Shown here piece after piece: positions 42,631 to 52,227 of a stretch of 64,000 nucleotides of DNA. The DNA is from an uncultured Prevotellaceae bacterium (GTDB lineage Bacteria; Bacteroidota; Bacteroidia; Bacteroidales; Bacteroidaceae): positions 23,132 through 87,131 of the forward strand of contig CAMZAE010000005.1 in assembly GCA_947304115.1 (NCBI GenBank), written 5' to 3'. Position numbers and translations under genes: made by a program. Below the pieces are notes generated by a model that ran no database searches, was not told where the DNA came from, and saw only the letters and a list, made by a program, of their open reading frames with translations. The first letter of the stretch is position 1; each line of letters begins with the position of its first letter.

Positions 42631-44070
42631 ATGAAACGTACAAAAGTTATTGACGCGCTGAAGTGTACAGCATACGGAAATGACATCTGCGTCAAGGGTT
42701 GGGTTCGCTCGAAGCGTGGCTCAAAGGGCATTTTCTTTATTGCCCTCAACGATGGCAGCACCATCAAGAACGTACAGATAGTGGGCGATGATGCAAACTT
42801 CGAGGAAGATACCCTCAAGCGTATCACGACAGGTGCCTGCCTGAGCGTTGTCGGCAAGCTCGTGGAGAGTCCTGCCGCTGGTCAGGCAAGCGAGATACAG
42901 GCCACAAGCATCGAGATTCTCGGTGACTGCGACAACACTTATCCTATTCAGAGGAAAGGGGCTTCGTGGGAGTTCCTCCGCACGGTGGCTCACCTGCGCC
43001 CACGCACCAATACCTTTGGAGCCATCCTGCGCATCCGTCACAATATGGCGATGGCCATCCACACCTACTTCCACGAGCACGGCTACTTCTACTTCCACAC
43101 GCCGCTCATCACGGCCAGCGACTGCGAGGGAGCAGGCAATATGTTCCAGGTGACAACCAAGAACCTCTACGACCTGAAGAAGGACGAGCAGGGCAAGATA
43201 ATCTACGATGACGACTTCTTCGGCGAGCAGACCAGCCTGACCGTCAGCGGCCAGCTCGAGGGCGAGCTTGGTGCAACGGCTCTTGGAGCCATCTACACCT
43301 TCGGCCCGACGTTCCGTGCCGAGAACAGCAATACGCCCCGCCACCTTGCAGAGTTTTGGATGATAGAGCCGGAGGTGGCCTTCCTTGACCAGGAGGAACT
43401 GATGGACCTCGAGGAGGACTTCATCAAGTACTGCGTCCGCTGGGCTTTGGATAACTGTAAGGACGACCTTGAGTTCCTCAACAAGATGATTGACAAGACA
43501 CTCATAGAGCGTCTCGAAGGCGTGCTGAAGGAGACCTTCGTCCGCCTGCCTTACACCGAGGGCATCAACATCCTGCAGGAAGCCATCAAGAATGGCAAGA
43601 AGTTCGAGTTCCCGTGCAACTGGGGCGACGACCTCGCTTCTGAGCACGAACGCTATCTTGTCGAGGAGCACTTCAAGAAGCCCGTCATCATGACCGACTA
43701 TCCGCGCAGCTTCAAGAGCTTCTATATGAAGCAGAATCAGGAGACAGCCGATGGCGGTTCAGTAGGTTACAAGGGTGCCGTTGCTCCTGGTCCCACGATG
43801 CAGGGCACCGACGTGCTCTTCCCCTCTATCGGTGAGATTATCGGTGGCTCGGTTCGTGAAGAGAGCTACGACAAACTGATGGCTGAGGTGAAACGTCGCG
43901 ATATGGATATGACGCACCTATGGTGGTACCTCGATACCCGCAAGTACGGAAGCTGTCCGCACGCTGGCTTCGGTCTCGGCTTCGAGCGTCTCATCCTCTT
44001 CGTCACCGGCATGCAGAACATCCGCGATGTCATTCCCTTCCCCAGGACACCGAGAAACGCTGAGTTCTAA
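42631..44070 (+). CDS. asnS: Asparaginyl-tRNA synthetase
   Basis: 479-residue class IIb enzyme charging tRNA-Asn. The OB-fold anticodon domain is N-terminal ([20 protein letters not shown]). Catalytic motifs: motif 1 near [20 protein letters not shown], motif 2 [20 protein letters not shown], motif 3 [20 protein letters not shown]. The Asn-specific AEFWMIEPE segment is intact. I chose ATG 42631 ([11 protein letters not shown]); an in-frame TTG nine bases earlier is inside the repeat. Presence of AsnRS means Asn-tRNA need not be made by transamidation. Confidence 0.97.
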   Translation: MKRTKVIDALKCTAYGNDICVKGWVRSKRGSKGIFFIALNDGSTIKNVQIVGDDANFEEDTLKRITTGACLSVVGKLVESPAAGQASEIQATSIEILGDCDNTYPIQRKGASWEFLRTVAHLRPRTNTFGAILRIRHNMAMAIHTYFHEHGYFYFHTPLITASDCEGAGNMFQVTTKNLYDLKKDEQGKIIYDDDFFGEQTSLTVSGQLEGELGATALGAIYTFGPTFRAENSNTPRHLAEFWMIEPEVAFLDQEELMDLEEDFIKYCVRWALDNCKDDLEFLNKMIDKTLIERLEGVLKETFVRLPYTEGINILQEAIKNGKKFEFPCNWGDDLASEHERYLVEEHFKKPVIMTDYPRSFKSFYMKQNQETADGGSVGYKGAVAPGPTMQGTDVLFPSIGEIIGGSVREESYDKLMAEVKRRDMDMTHLWWYLDTRKYGSCPHAGFGLGFERLILFVTGMQNIRDVIPFPRTPRNAEF

Positions 44071-44091
44071 GAAGCAGCTTTCACCGCATAA

Positions 44092-44131
44092 AATAATCGA
44101 CCATCAGGAGAAACCCTAATGGTCGATTATT
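44092..44131 (+). terminator. Terminator after asnS
   Basis: Perfect 13-bp stem (AATAATCGACCAT and complement), loop of 14 bases. Confidence 0.75.
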
Positions 44132-44204
44132 ATTTCCCTGTTGCCTTAGCCTCGGCAAGTTTGTCCGTGTTCAGGTTTGCCCTTGCCGACCTGTCGGGGC
44201 TTTC

Positions 44205-44563
44205 CTATTCCATGACGGGACGCACGGAATGACCGAAGCTGCGGCTGTTGGCGCCCCTGCTGAATCCACCCGGATCGAAGAGCACACGCCTGGCGCGATC
44301 CGAGTAGGACGCGAAGAGGGAGGAACACCAGTAGTGGCCGTAGGATCCCTCATCGTTGAGACCGGCATAGCGCCGGAACCCTGCGGCAGGCAGGAAGATC
44401 TGGTTGCCGTTGAGCTTGCTGGTCACGCGCATACCGTTCACGCCGCCTTGCGTCGTCCACGTCCATGTGCATTTATCGCTCAGCCGCTGCCCGCCAGAAT
44501 CATTGTCCCGTGCTATGGCTCGTCGACCTTCAACGTCGGTCGCTCGTACAGTTTCTTCTTCAT
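44205..44563 (-). pseudogene. Chimeric remnant: short leader peptide joined to FISUMP-domain C-terminus
   Basis: From ATG 44563 the frame gives MKKKLYERPTLKVDEP and stops at 44513. In another frame the downstream DNA encodes the end of a Fibrobacter-type paralogous (FISUMP) domain: CTWTWTTQGGVNGMRVTSKL, NQIFLPAAGF, GSYGHYWCSSL and SFGHSVRPVME, with the stop at 44205. Intact members have a signal peptide and about 200 more residues, all missing. The frame continues upstream to 44603 but without family features. I read it as an internally deleted surface-protein gene, decaying in the same manner as the relic at 16730. Confidence 0.7.
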
Positions 44564-44694
44564 AATCGTATCGGTTTAATGGTTGTTCTGCCTGCAAAGA
44601 CACATAAATTAATTAATAAGAGGTATTAGACGATTGGAAAACAACATAAAGACTGAAGATTTGTCCTGCTTTGTGTCATTTTGTCTTGCTTCCC

Positions 44695-44702
44695 TTTCTT
44701 TG
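44695..44702 (+). promoter_or_regulatory. Possible -7 box of the clpB-like gene
   Basis: TTTCTTTG differs from TAnnTTTG at one base; TTTG about 21 bases upstream. Confidence 0.4.
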
Positions 44703-44741
44703 CATGGTGTTTGTGGAACAAGGGCAAAAGGAGATAAAACT

Positions 44742-46856
44742 ATGATACAGAACAGTCAAAACCAACAAGAAGAGAAGAGCTTGCAGAAGTATGCCCGCAA
44801 TCTCGTGGATGAAGCAAGGGCTGGTAAGCTTGACCCTGTCATCGGAAGAGATGATGAGATACGTCGTGTCCTGCAGATTCTCTCTCGCAGAACGAAGAAC
44901 AACCCTATCCTTATCGGCGAACCCGGTACGGGTAAGACGGCCATCGTGGAAGGTCTGGCTCACAGAATCCTGCGTGGCGATGTGCCTGAGAACCTGAAGA
45001 ACAAGCAGCTCTACAGCCTCGACATGGGTGCCCTCATTGCCGGAGCGATGTACAAGGGCGAGTTCGAGGAGCGACTGAAGAGTGTCGTCAAAGAAGTTAC
45101 CGAAAGTCAGGGCGGCATCATCCTCTTCATCGATGAGATACACACCCTTGTCGGTGCCGGCAAGGGCGAGGGCGCGATGGATGCCGCAAACATCTTGAAG
45201 CCGGCTCTCGCAAGGGGCGAGATGAGGAGTATTGGTGCCACGACGCTCGACGAATACCAGAAGTACTTCGAGAAGGACAAGGCTCTTGAGCGACGCTTCC
45301 AGACGGTGATGGTCGATGAGCCTGACACGCTTTCCACCATCAGCATCCTGCGAGGCTTGAAGGAGCGCTACGAGAACCACCATAAGGTCCGCATTCAGGA
45401 CGATGCCGTCATTGCTGCCGTACAGCTTTCGCAGCGCTACATCACAGAGCGTTTCCTGCCCGACAAGGCCATTGACCTCATGGACGAGGCCGCAGCCAAA
45501 CTTCGTATGGAGCGCGACTCTGTGCCCGAGGAGCTTGATGAGATAAGCCGTCGTCTGGCTCAACTCGAGATAGAAAGGGAGGCTATTCGTCGTGAAGTGA
45601 AGTCCTCCACCTCTACTGAAGCCGATGTGGCTAAGTTGAAGGAGATTGAGGCGGAGATTTCTAACCTTCGCGAGCAGGAAAGCAAAATGCGTAAGCAATG
45701 GGAAGACGAGAAGCATCAGGCCGACCAGATACAGACGCTCAAGGACCGTATGCAGCAACTCCGGCAGGAGGCAGAGCAAGCAGAGCGCGACGGCAACTAT
45801 GCTCGTGTGGCAGAGATTCGCTACTCGAAGCTTCCTGAACTCGAAAGACAGCTTAAAGATAGTTCTTCTGTCAGTAACAAGTTATTAAGAGACGAAGTTA
45901 CAGCCGACGATATAGCCGATGTGGTAAGCCGTTGGACTGGTATTCCCGTGAGCAAGATGCAGACGAGCGAGACTGAGAAGCTCCTTCATCTCGAAGAAGA
46001 ACTGCACAAGCGCGTCATCGGTCAGGAGGAAGCCATTGCCGCCGTCAGCAACGCTGTTCGTCGTAGTCGTGCAGGCCTGCAAGATCCGAAGCGTCCCATC
46101 GGTTCCTTTATCTTCCTGGGTTCGACAGGTGTAGGTAAGACGGAGCTTGCAAAGGCACTTGCCGAATACCTTTTCGACGACGAGACGATGATGACGCGAA
46201 TCGATATGAGTGAGTATCAGGAGAAGTTCAGCGTAACAAGGCTCATTGGTGCGCCTCCAGGATATGTTGGCTATGACGAGGGTGGTCAACTCACCGAAGC
46301 TGTGCGCCGCAAACCCTATCAAGTTGTACTCTTCGATGAAATAGAGAAGGCACACCCCGATGTGTTCAACACGCTGCTGCAAGTGCTTGACGATGGTCGT
46401 CTGACCGACTCCAAGGGCCGCACCGTCAACTTCAAGAACACAATTATAATAATGACGAGCAACCTGCTGACAGGGGCAGACCTCTCTAAAGGAGAAGAGG
46501 ATGTGCGCAATCTTCTTGTCCAGCGCGGCATAAGGCCAGAGTTTCTGAACCGTATTGATGAGATTATCGTCTTCCACCCCTTGAACTGGGGCGAAGTGAA
46601 GCAGATAGTCCGCCTACAGGTAGAGAATGTTCAGAAGATGCTCCGCGAGAACGGACTCTCGCTCAACATCACCGACGAAGCCATTGACTTCCTTGCCAAT
46701 GAGGGCTACGATCCGGAGTTTGGTGCACGTCCCGTCAAGAGGGCTATCCAGCATCTTTTGCTTGACGACCTCTCAAAGGAACTCCTTGCTGGCCGCCTTG
46801 ACCGCAACCGTCCTATCGAGGTCGATGCAAAGGAAGGCAAGTTGACAATGAAATAA
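44742..46856 (+). CDS. ClpB-type AAA+ disaggregase without N-domain
   Basis: 704 residues. Two AAA+ modules are intact: D1 with Walker [17 protein letters not shown] (near 65) and [21 protein letters not shown]2 with [19 protein letters not shown] and [16 protein letters not shown]. Between them is a long coiled-coil M-domain (about 280-420, [20 protein letters not shown]), the mark of ClpB/Hsp104 disaggregases rather than ClpA or ClpC; no ClpP-binding IGF loop was noticed. ClpB normally starts with a 145-residue substrate-binding N-domain. Here the protein begins in the linker ([20 protein letters not shown]) and the upstream 140 bases cannot encode the N-domain. It is a genomically encoded short form. 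Start chosen at ATG 44742, since a longer frame has no family sequence. Confidence 0.9.
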   Translation: MIQNSQNQQEEKSLQKYARNLVDEARAGKLDPVIGRDDEIRRVLQILSRRTKNNPILIGEPGTGKTAIVEGLAHRILRGDVPENLKNKQLYSLDMGALIAGAMYKGEFEERLKSVVKEVTESQGGIILFIDEIHTLVGAGKGEGAMDAANILKPALARGEMRSIGATTLDEYQKYFEKDKALERRFQTVMVDEPDTLSTISILRGLKERYENHHKVRIQDDAVIAAVQLSQRYITERFLPDKAIDLMDEAAAKLRMERDSVPEELDEISRRLAQLEIEREAIRREVKSSTSTEADVAKLKEIEAEISNLREQESKMRKQWEDEKHQADQIQTLKDRMQQLRQEAEQAERDGNYARVAEIRYSKLPELERQLKDSSSVSNKLLRDEVTADDIADVVSRWTGIPVSKMQTSETEKLLHLEEELHKRVIGQEEAIAAVSNAVRRSRAGLQDPKRPIGSFIFLGSTGVGKTELAKALAEYLFDDETMMTRIDMSEYQEKFSVTRLIGAPPGYVGYDEGGQLTEAVRRKPYQVVLFDEIEKAHPDVFNTLLQVLDDGRLTDSKGRTVNFKNTIIIMTSNLLTGADLSKGEEDVRNLLVQRGIRPEFLNRIDEIIVFHPLNWGEVKQIVRLQVENVQKMLRENGLSLNITDEAIDFLANEGYDPEFGARPVKRAIQHLLLDDLSKELLAGRLDRNRPIEVDAKEGKLTMK

Positions 46857-46899
46857 ACGCCCTGCAGAGCGTTTGCAAAATCTCCACAGAGCGTTAATT

Positions 46900-46939
46900 A
46901 ATTCTCCACAAAGGGATGCCCATCCCTTTGTGGAGAATT
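46900..46939. terminator. Perfect 19-bp bidirectional terminator hairpin
   Basis: AATTCTCCACAAAGGGATG and complement between converging genes, followed by TTG on the plus strand. Confidence 0.8.
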
Positions 46940-46958
46940 TTGTAAAAGAATGTCAGGC

Positions 46959-47528
46959 TTAGAGCTTCAGCTTGTTCGCTGCGTCGTTGATGGCGTCGCC
47001 CACAGCCTTGTTTGCCTGATTTGCAGCGTCCTGTACAGCTTCGTTGGCCTTCGCCTTGCCTTCTTCAACAGCTTCGTTGGCTTGTTCCTTTACTGCATCT
47101 ACGGCAGCGTCCTTAGCAGCTTCGGCATCAGACTCAACGGCAGCGGCAGCATCCTCTGCTGTTGCTTCTGCATTGGCAGGAAGCGCTTTCACGGCATTGA
47201 TGATGTCTGCAAGGGTAAGGGTGTTGACGTTCAGTTCCTGCAGTTTCTCGGCATTTTCATCCACGAAAGCCTTAATCTGGCTTGCGTATGCAGAAGCCTT
47301 TTCTACGTCGCCGCTTTCAAGGATTGCCTGCAACTCTGCCTGGACAATTTCAACAGCCTCGGTGATAGCAGTGGCATCGCCCGACTGTATTTTCTCTGTA
47401 AGTGAACTTACCACAGCTTCAGGTGTTGCATTCTCGAAATCAAGACTTTCTTCTGCGGTCTTAGCATTGTTAGTGCAAGCACATAAACTCATTGCTGCTA
47501 CAGCAGCCAAAGCAAAAAACGTTTTCAT
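46959..47528 (-). CDS. Ala-rich amphipathic lipoprotein
   Basis: 189 residues with a lipoprotein signal (FFALAAVAAMSLCACTNNA, Cys near 16 or 18). The N-terminal half is helical (SLTEKIQSGDATAITEAVEI). The C-terminal 75 residues are Ala/Glu/Lys/Asn-rich with 11-residue type periodicity (KEQANEAVEEGKAKANEAVQ), resembling LEA or apolipoprotein-like helices that lie on membranes or coil together. Probably an abundant outer-membrane or periplasmic lipoprotein; no specific role recognised. Confidence 0.85.
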   Translation of the reverse strand: MKTFFALAAVAAMSLCACTNNAKTAEESLDFENATPEAVVSSLTEKIQSGDATAITEAVEIVQAELQAILESGDVEKASAYASQIKAFVDENAEKLQELNVNTLTLADIINAVKALPANAEATAEDAAAAVESDAEAAKDAAVDAVKEQANEAVEEGKAKANEAVQDAANQANKAVGDAINDAANKLKL

Positions 47529-47663
47529 TACTTTTATTTGTTTAAGGGTTTATAAAATGGTGTATAAAGTTTTTCGCAGCGAAATTACATTTAATCTTTG
47601 ATATTAGCAAAGGAAAAAGCAAGAAAAATGCAGTCCTTGTTTGAAAGTTATTGAAATAATCCT

Positions 47664-47671
47664 TATTTTTG
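47664..47671 (+). promoter_or_regulatory. -7 box of 47682 gene
   Basis: TATTTTTG with TTG 23 bases upstream; the ATG follows 10 bases after the box, so the leader would be very short. Confidence 0.55.
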
Positions 47672-47681
47672 TGGTCAAGAT

Positions 47682-48209
47682 ATGCAAAAAGTAACAAATC
47701 CTCTCGTTTGGCTCGCTCGCTTCCGTCATCGCCGAGGCTATGGCGTACACAGTCCGTTTGCCTTCCATTTCATAACGGATGTCATCTACGAGTACCATCC
47801 CTATTACGCTTACAGGGAGTTGGACAGGCAGTTGCCTTTCAGCTTGCGCTTTCGTAATCGGAAGGGATTTCACTTGCTGTTGCGTCTTGCCAATAATATC
47901 CAGCCGGAAACAATTGTGCTGCCTCACGATGCCTGGTGGGAAAAACGCTACTTGCAAAGTGGCTGCAAGAATGCCAGAATACAATGCCAGTGGCCGATAG
48001 GGGAGGTGAGTATGTGTCTGCTCTATGAGCCTTCTGAAGAGGTCTTGTCGCACATCGGAGAGCACACCGTCCTCCTGCTTGACAATTTGCATCATCATCG
48101 AGAGTGGTTCCGAAACTTGCCATCCGTGGTCAGTTTCGACCTCTATGACTTAGGCATAGCCTTCTTTGACAAACAATACAACAAACAATACTATATCGTT
48201 AACTTCTGA
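47682..48209 (+). CDS. Methyltransferase-like Bacteroidales protein, cofactor site not evident
   Basis: 175 residues. The N-terminus (RRGYGVHSPFAFHFITDVIY) is the hallmark of a Bacteroidales family usually annotated as class I SAM-dependent methyltransferase. In that family the following strand carries a Gly-rich SAM motif; here it reads QPETIVLPHDAWWEKRYLQS without it. The rest (VLLLDNLHHHREWFRNLPSV, VSFDLYDLGIAFFDKQYNKQ) keeps the Rossmann-like pattern. It may be a non-catalytic member. Its stop overlaps the start of the adenosyltransferase gene by one base. Confidence 0.75.
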   Translation: MQKVTNPLVWLARFRHRRGYGVHSPFAFHFITDVIYEYHPYYAYRELDRQLPFSLRFRNRKGFHLLLRLANNIQPETIVLPHDAWWEKRYLQSGCKNARIQCQWPIGEVSMCLLYEPSEEVLSHIGEHTVLLLDNLHHHREWFRNLPSVVSFDLYDLGIAFFDKQYNKQYYIVNF

Positions 48210-48751
48210 TGAAAGTCTATACTAAGACCGGCGATGCCGGCACTACTTCGCTTGTCGGTGGCAAGCGTGTCCCCAAAGACTGTGCCCGCCTTGAGAGCTA
48301 CGGCACGATAGACGAACTGAACGCACAGGTGGGACTGCTTCTTACATACGCCGATGAGCCTTCGGACAGAGAATGCCTTGTCTCTATCCAAAACAATCTC
48401 TTTGTCGTTGGTGCACAACTTGCCACAGAGCCAGAATCAAGCCATAAGCCGTTGTGTGTTATTTCACAAGACGATGTAACAAAACTGGAGAACAGTATAG
48501 ACCAAGCATCAGAGGGACTTCCGAAGTGGCGGGGCTTCACTTTGCCAGGGGGCTGCCGACCGGCCGCTCTTGCTCACGTCTGCCGCACTGTATGCCGCCG
48601 GGCAGAGCGCCGTATCCTTGCACTCAATGCAATTGAGCCTGTCGAACCACAACTCCTTGCCTACATCAACCGCTTGAGTGATTATTTCTATGTCCTTGCC
48701 ATTCGCCTTAACTTTTTGCAGGGGACCGAAGAAATTTTATGGCATAAATGA
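48209..48751 (+). CDS. Cob(I)alamin adenosyltransferase, PduO type
   Basis: 180-residue enzyme that transfers adenosyl from ATP to cob(I)alamin to make coenzyme B12. Motifs: VYTKTGDAGTTSLVGGKRVP (ATP site, N-terminal), ESYGTIDELNAQVGLLL, FTLPGGCRPAALAHVCRTVC and RRAERR, then LLAYINRLSDYFYVLAIRLN. ATG overlaps the upstream stop, so it is co-translated with the methyltransferase-like protein. Implies use of adenosylcobalamin enzymes such as methylmalonyl-CoA mutase. Confidence 0.95.
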   Translation: MKVYTKTGDAGTTSLVGGKRVPKDCARLESYGTIDELNAQVGLLLTYADEPSDRECLVSIQNNLFVVGAQLATEPESSHKPLCVISQDDVTKLENSIDQASEGLPKWRGFTLPGGCRPAALAHVCRTVCRRAERRILALNAIEPVEPQLLAYINRLSDYFYVLAIRLNFLQGTEEILWHK

Positions 48752-48772
48752 TTGTCGTATGAAAAAAAGTCG

Positions 48773-48780
48773 TATCTTTG
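48773..48780 (+). promoter_or_regulatory. -7 box of DUF2795 gene
   Basis: TATCTTTG, 53 bases before ATG 48833. Confidence 0.7.
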
Positions 48781-48787
48781 CACACCA

Positions 48788-48826
48788 AATTAAAAATAGT
48801 AAATAGTAAACCGTCAAATTGTAAAT
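48788..48826. repeat. AAATAGTAAA-type short repeats
   Basis: TAAAAATAGTAAATAGTAAA and AATTGTAAAT are imperfect repeats in the leader of the DUF2795 gene. Confidence 0.5.
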
Positions 48827-48832
48827 GCCGTT

Positions 48833-49054
48833 ATGTACTGGACATTGGAATTAGCGTCAAAGTTGGAAGACGCCCCCTGGCCCGCAACTCGTGAAGAATT
48901 GATAGACTATGCCACCCGCAGTGGCGCACCCCTCGAAGTTATAGAGAACTTGACGGAAATAGAAGACGAAGGTGAAGTCTATGAAACAATAGAGGACATT
49001 TGGCCTGACTATCCCACAAAGGACGACTTCCTTTTCAACGAGGACGAGTATTAG
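48833..49054 (+). CDS. DUF2795 small acidic protein
   Basis: 73 residues, very acidic at the end. The MYWTLELASKLEDAPWPATR start and EELIDYATRSGAPLEVIENL helix-turn-helix-like core are typical of the DUF2795 family in Bacteroidetes, unknown function. It has its own promoter and a terminator, so it is expressed alone. Confidence 0.88.
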   Translation: MYWTLELASKLEDAPWPATREELIDYATRSGAPLEVIENLTEIEDEGEVYETIEDIWPDYPTKDDFLFNEDEY

Positions 49055-49088
49055 ACGGTAGCTTTAAGCATAAAACAGCCGGTAGTTA

Positions 49089-49119
49089 ACGAGGTGTGAA
49101 GTTTCACATCTCGTTTTTG
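49089..49119 (+). terminator. Terminator after DUF2795 gene
   Basis: ACGAGGTGTGA, four-base loop, near-perfect complement, then TTTTTG. Confidence 0.85.
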
Positions 49120-49188
49120 TGTGCCGATAAAAAAGTTGCAGCCCTGATTGTATTGTGTTGGCGCACAGGTTATGGTTGGACGGGCTTT

Positions 49189-50073
49189 TCAGAATTCCAG
49201 GTCTGCCCAGTGGGGATTATGGTCGGAAAGCATGAACTGAGGATTGGGAACTTCAATGTGGGTGTGATTGACGCTGATGGAAGGTGTGATGAAAATGAAG
49301 TCGATCTTCTCACACTCGGCTGGCGGGATGCGGCAGAAATCATGCCAAGTATAAGTTGTGCCTGTATGGTTTGGGGTTATGTGGTAGGCATCGTTAAATT
49401 TACAACTTGACATTCTGCCCTTCACCACGTGAGTTGTCGTCATGGTGGTGTAGGCTTCGTCATTTTCGGTGACATTGAAGTCGCCCGTCACAATGGCCGG
49501 ACGTGTGCCGACAATCTTCCGGATTTTCTCCATGATAAGTTTTGCACTCTCCCGGCGAGCCACGACACCCACATGGTCGAAATGTGTATTGACAACCATG
49601 AATACTTTGCCTGTAGCCTTGTCTTTCAACATTGCATAGCTGGCAATGCGTTCAATGGCAGCATCCCACCCCTTTGAGCCTGGCACTTCGGGCGTCTCGC
49701 TCAACCAGAAATTGCCTTTCTTCAGGACTTTGAACTTCTCTCTGAGGAAAAAGACTGGGCTGTACTCTCCCTTTGTGGCTCCGTCTGTCCTTCCCACTCC
49801 CACATAGTCGTACTCAGGCAGACGCTCGAGCAAGTCTTCAAGCTGAGAATGCAGAACTTCCTGCATTCCGATGATGTCCATATGGTTCTTCTTGATATAA
49901 TTGGTTACACGATCACGACGGACGCTCCAACCATAGCCAGCCTTGTCGTCGCCATCATTCTGCAGACGGATGTTGAATGTGCAAGTGCGAATTTGAGCAG
50001 TCTTTTGTTTCCTCGCAGAAAAGCCACTTAATGGCATGAGCATTGCCAGTAGCAAAAAAAGATACTTCTTCAT
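49189..50073 (-). CDS. Secreted endonuclease/exonuclease/phosphatase-family protein
   Basis: 294 residues with a signal peptide (MKKYLFLLLAMLMPLSGFSA). The EEP fold is complete: TCTFNIRLQNDGDD, catalytic Glu in DIIGMQEVLHSQL, VNTHFDH, Asp/Asn in IVTGDFNVTEND, and SDHNPHWADLEF at the end. Exported members hydrolyse phosphodiesters in DNA, phospholipids or inositol phosphates; substrate not deducible. Monocistronic with its own -7 box. Confidence 0.92.
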   Translation of the reverse strand: MKKYLFLLLAMLMPLSGFSARKQKTAQIRTCTFNIRLQNDGDDKAGYGWSVRRDRVTNYIKKNHMDIIGMQEVLHSQLEDLLERLPEYDYVGVGRTDGATKGEYSPVFFLREKFKVLKKGNFWLSETPEVPGSKGWDAAIERIASYAMLKDKATGKVFMVVNTHFDHVGVVARRESAKLIMEKIRKIVGTRPAIVTGDFNVTENDEAYTTMTTTHVVKGRMSSCKFNDAYHITPNHTGTTYTWHDFCRIPPAECEKIDFIFITPSISVNHTHIEVPNPQFMLSDHNPHWADLEF

Positions 50074-50095
50074 CGTTATATGTCTTTTTAGGATG

Positions 50096-50103
50096 CAAAA
50101 GTA
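50096..50103 (-). promoter_or_regulatory. -7 box of EEP gene
   Basis: TACTTTTG on the minus strand, 23 bases before the ATG. Confidence 0.7.
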
Positions 50104-50231
50104 GTGATAAATTCTTTTCCCTCAAAGGAAAGTAAAAAAAACATTCAGCAAGGTCTGACGATTCTTCGTGATTTGAATTTCAAATAGAAGGATTTTGAAT
50201 TATAGGATTTTGTGTTTTGGATTATATGTCG

Positions 50232-50239
50232 TACCTTTG
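50232..50239 (+). promoter_or_regulatory. -7 box of MATE gene
   Basis: TACCTTTG, 21 bases before ATG 50260. Confidence 0.75.
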
Positions 50240-50259
50240 TCGGCGAAATACCTTGCAAG

Positions 50260-51621
50260 ATGCAGCAACACATACCCACAGAACTCGGCACGAAGCCCAT
50301 TGGCAAGCTGCTTTGGCAGTATTCCCTGCCAGCCATCATCGCGATGGTGGCTTCCTCTATATATAATATAGTGGACAGCATCTTCGTGGGACAGGGGTTG
50401 GGTGACGAAGCCATCAGCGGGATGGCTGTGGCGAGTCCGTTTATGAACCTGTCTGCGGCTTTTGGGGCGATGGTAGGCGTCGGAGCAAGCACCGTCATCA
50501 GTGTCCGGCTCGGACAAGGGAAATACGGCGAGGCACAGCACATCCTGGGCAACACGATTACACTCAACATCCTTCTCGGCTTGCTTTTCACAGCCGCTTG
50601 CCTGCCCTTCCTGGACAACATCCTCTGCCTTTTCGGAGCAAGCGACATTACCCTGCCATACGCCCGCGAATACATGTTCATCATCCTGCTTGGCAATGTG
50701 GTGACACACCTGTATTTCGGACTGAATGCAGTGCTGCGCAGTGCTGGCCATCCGCGTTCTGCGATGGGATGCACGTTCCTTGCCATCATCATCAACTGCA
50801 TACTGGACCCGCTCTTCATCTTCGTGTTTCACTGGGGCATAGAGGGTGTAGCCTGGGCAACAGTTATTGCTCAAGCCGTGGCGTTTTGCTGGCAGTTGAA
50901 ACTCTTCAGCCGCCCCACAGAACTGCTTCACCTTCGCAGAGGCATCTACCGGCTCAGGCTCGATATCGTCAGGCAGTGTCTCGCAATCGGCCTAAGCCCT
51001 TTCCTGATGAACAGTTGCGCTTGTCTGGTGGTGCTCATCTGCAATAACCGTCTGCTCCAGTATGGCGGCGATATGGCAATCGGCGCATACGGCATCGTCA
51101 ATCGCATTGTTTTCCTTTTTGCCACCATCGTCTTCGGACTGGTCCAAGGAATGCAGCCCATCATTGGCTACAACTGGGGCGCACACCAGAATGACCGTGT
51201 CTTCCGTGTCCTGCGCTACGGCATCGTCGGGGCAACCTGCATCACGCTTGCAGCCTGTTTGACGGGCGAACTGATACCAGCCCCTGTGATACACATCTTC
51301 GGTGCCGGTCCCGAACTTACGGAAAAGGCAGTGCGGGCTTTCCATTTCGTCGTGGCAGCCTTCCCGTTGGTCGGCGCCCAGATGGTCATCGGCAATTTCT
51401 TCCAGAGCATAGGTCATGCAGGCAAGAGCATCTTCCTGAGCGTCACCCGTCAAATGCTCTTCCTCATCCCCATGCTTGCCGTCTTGCCGCAGTGGTGGGG
51501 ACTGGACGGCGTGTGGCTCTCCATGCCGATAAGCGACACCCTCAGCTTCTTTGCCGCCATCAGTATGCTCATTTACATGATTAGGAAAATAAAATGCCGT
51601 GAAACGAATCGGACTGCTTAG
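50260..51621 (+). CDS. MATE-family multidrug efflux transporter
   Basis: 453-residue inner-membrane transporter with about 12 helices in two related halves, exporting cationic drugs with Na+ or H+. Marks: LGTKPIGKLLWQYSLPAIIA at the start, VDSIFVGQGLGDEAISGMAV, GASTVISVRLGQGKYGEAQH, and in the second half YGIVNRIVFLFATIVFGLVQ and GMQPIIGYNWGAH. ATG 50260 is chosen since the longer frame begins before the expected transcription start. The downstream phosphoesterase starts within its last 23 bases. Confidence 0.95.
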   Translation: MQQHIPTELGTKPIGKLLWQYSLPAIIAMVASSIYNIVDSIFVGQGLGDEAISGMAVASPFMNLSAAFGAMVGVGASTVISVRLGQGKYGEAQHILGNTITLNILLGLLFTAACLPFLDNILCLFGASDITLPYAREYMFIILLGNVVTHLYFGLNAVLRSAGHPRSAMGCTFLAIIINCILDPLFIFVFHWGIEGVAWATVIAQAVAFCWQLKLFSRPTELLHLRRGIYRLRLDIVRQCLAIGLSPFLMNSCACLVVLICNNRLLQYGGDMAIGAYGIVNRIVFLFATIVFGLVQGMQPIIGYNWGAHQNDRVFRVLRYGIVGATCITLAACLTGELIPAPVIHIFGAGPELTEKAVRAFHFVVAAFPLVGAQMVIGNFFQSIGHAGKSIFLSVTRQMLFLIPMLAVLPQWWGLDGVWLSMPISDTLSFFAAISMLIYMIRKIKCRETNRTA

Positions 51622-52090
51622 CGACACTCATGCCTACTGGGACAATCGCTACCTTGAATACTTCGAGCCGTGCGACGAGATTTGGCACGCAGGCGACATC
51701 GGTTCACTGGAACTGGCAATGCGGTTGCAGGAGTTCCGTCCATTCAAAGCCGTCTATGGGAACTGCGATGGCGGAGATTTGAGAAGGCTCTTCACCGAAA
51801 AACTTCGCTGGACCTGCGAAGGCGCAGACATCCTGATGACGCACATCGGCGGTTATCCTGGCCGTTATGACCTTCGCATCCGTCAGCAGCTTCTCGTAAA
51901 GCCGCCCAAGCTTTTCATCTCAGGCCACAGCCACATCCTGAAAGTGCAATACGACAAGTCGCTTGGTTTGCTTCACATCAATCCTGGAGCCGCCGGCCTG
52001 CAAGGTTGGCACCAGGTTCGCACCCTTGTCCGCTTCTGCATAGAGGACGGCAACTTCAAAGACCTTGAAGTCATAGAAATACCAAGATAG
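51599..52090 (+). CDS. YfcE/MJ0936-type metallophosphoesterase
   Basis: 163-residue cytosolic calcineurin-like phosphodiesterase. Metal-binding motifs in order: LLSDTHAYWD (D-x-H), HAGDIGS (GD), YGNCDGGD (GNCD/E), THIGGYPG and SGHSHILK (GHSH). The frame has no ATG near the start; the GTG at 51599 gives MKRIGLLSDTH and overlaps the MATE gene by 23 bases, so it is translated from the same mRNA. Confidence 0.92.
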   Translation: MKRIGLLSDTHAYWDNRYLEYFEPCDEIWHAGDIGSLELAMRLQEFRPFKAVYGNCDGGDLRRLFTEKLRWTCEGADILMTHIGGYPGRYDLRIRQQLLVKPPKLFISGHSHILKVQYDKSLGLLHINPGAAGLQGWHQVRTLVRFCIEDGNFKDLEVIEIPR

Positions 52091-52200
52091 TCCTATTGTT
52101 ATTGCCTGTCATAGTATGTTTTGTGGCATGTTTTCGCGCATTTCTTTAAGAAAAAACTATTTTTTCTGATGAAACGCTTGCGCGAATAAAAAGAAAAGCC

Positions 52201-52208
52201 TATCTTTG
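52201..52208 (+). promoter_or_regulatory. -7 box of 52228 gene
   Basis: TATCTTTG, 19 bases before the ATG. Confidence 0.7.
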
Positions 52209-52227
52209 CTCTCGAAAACTATATTGG

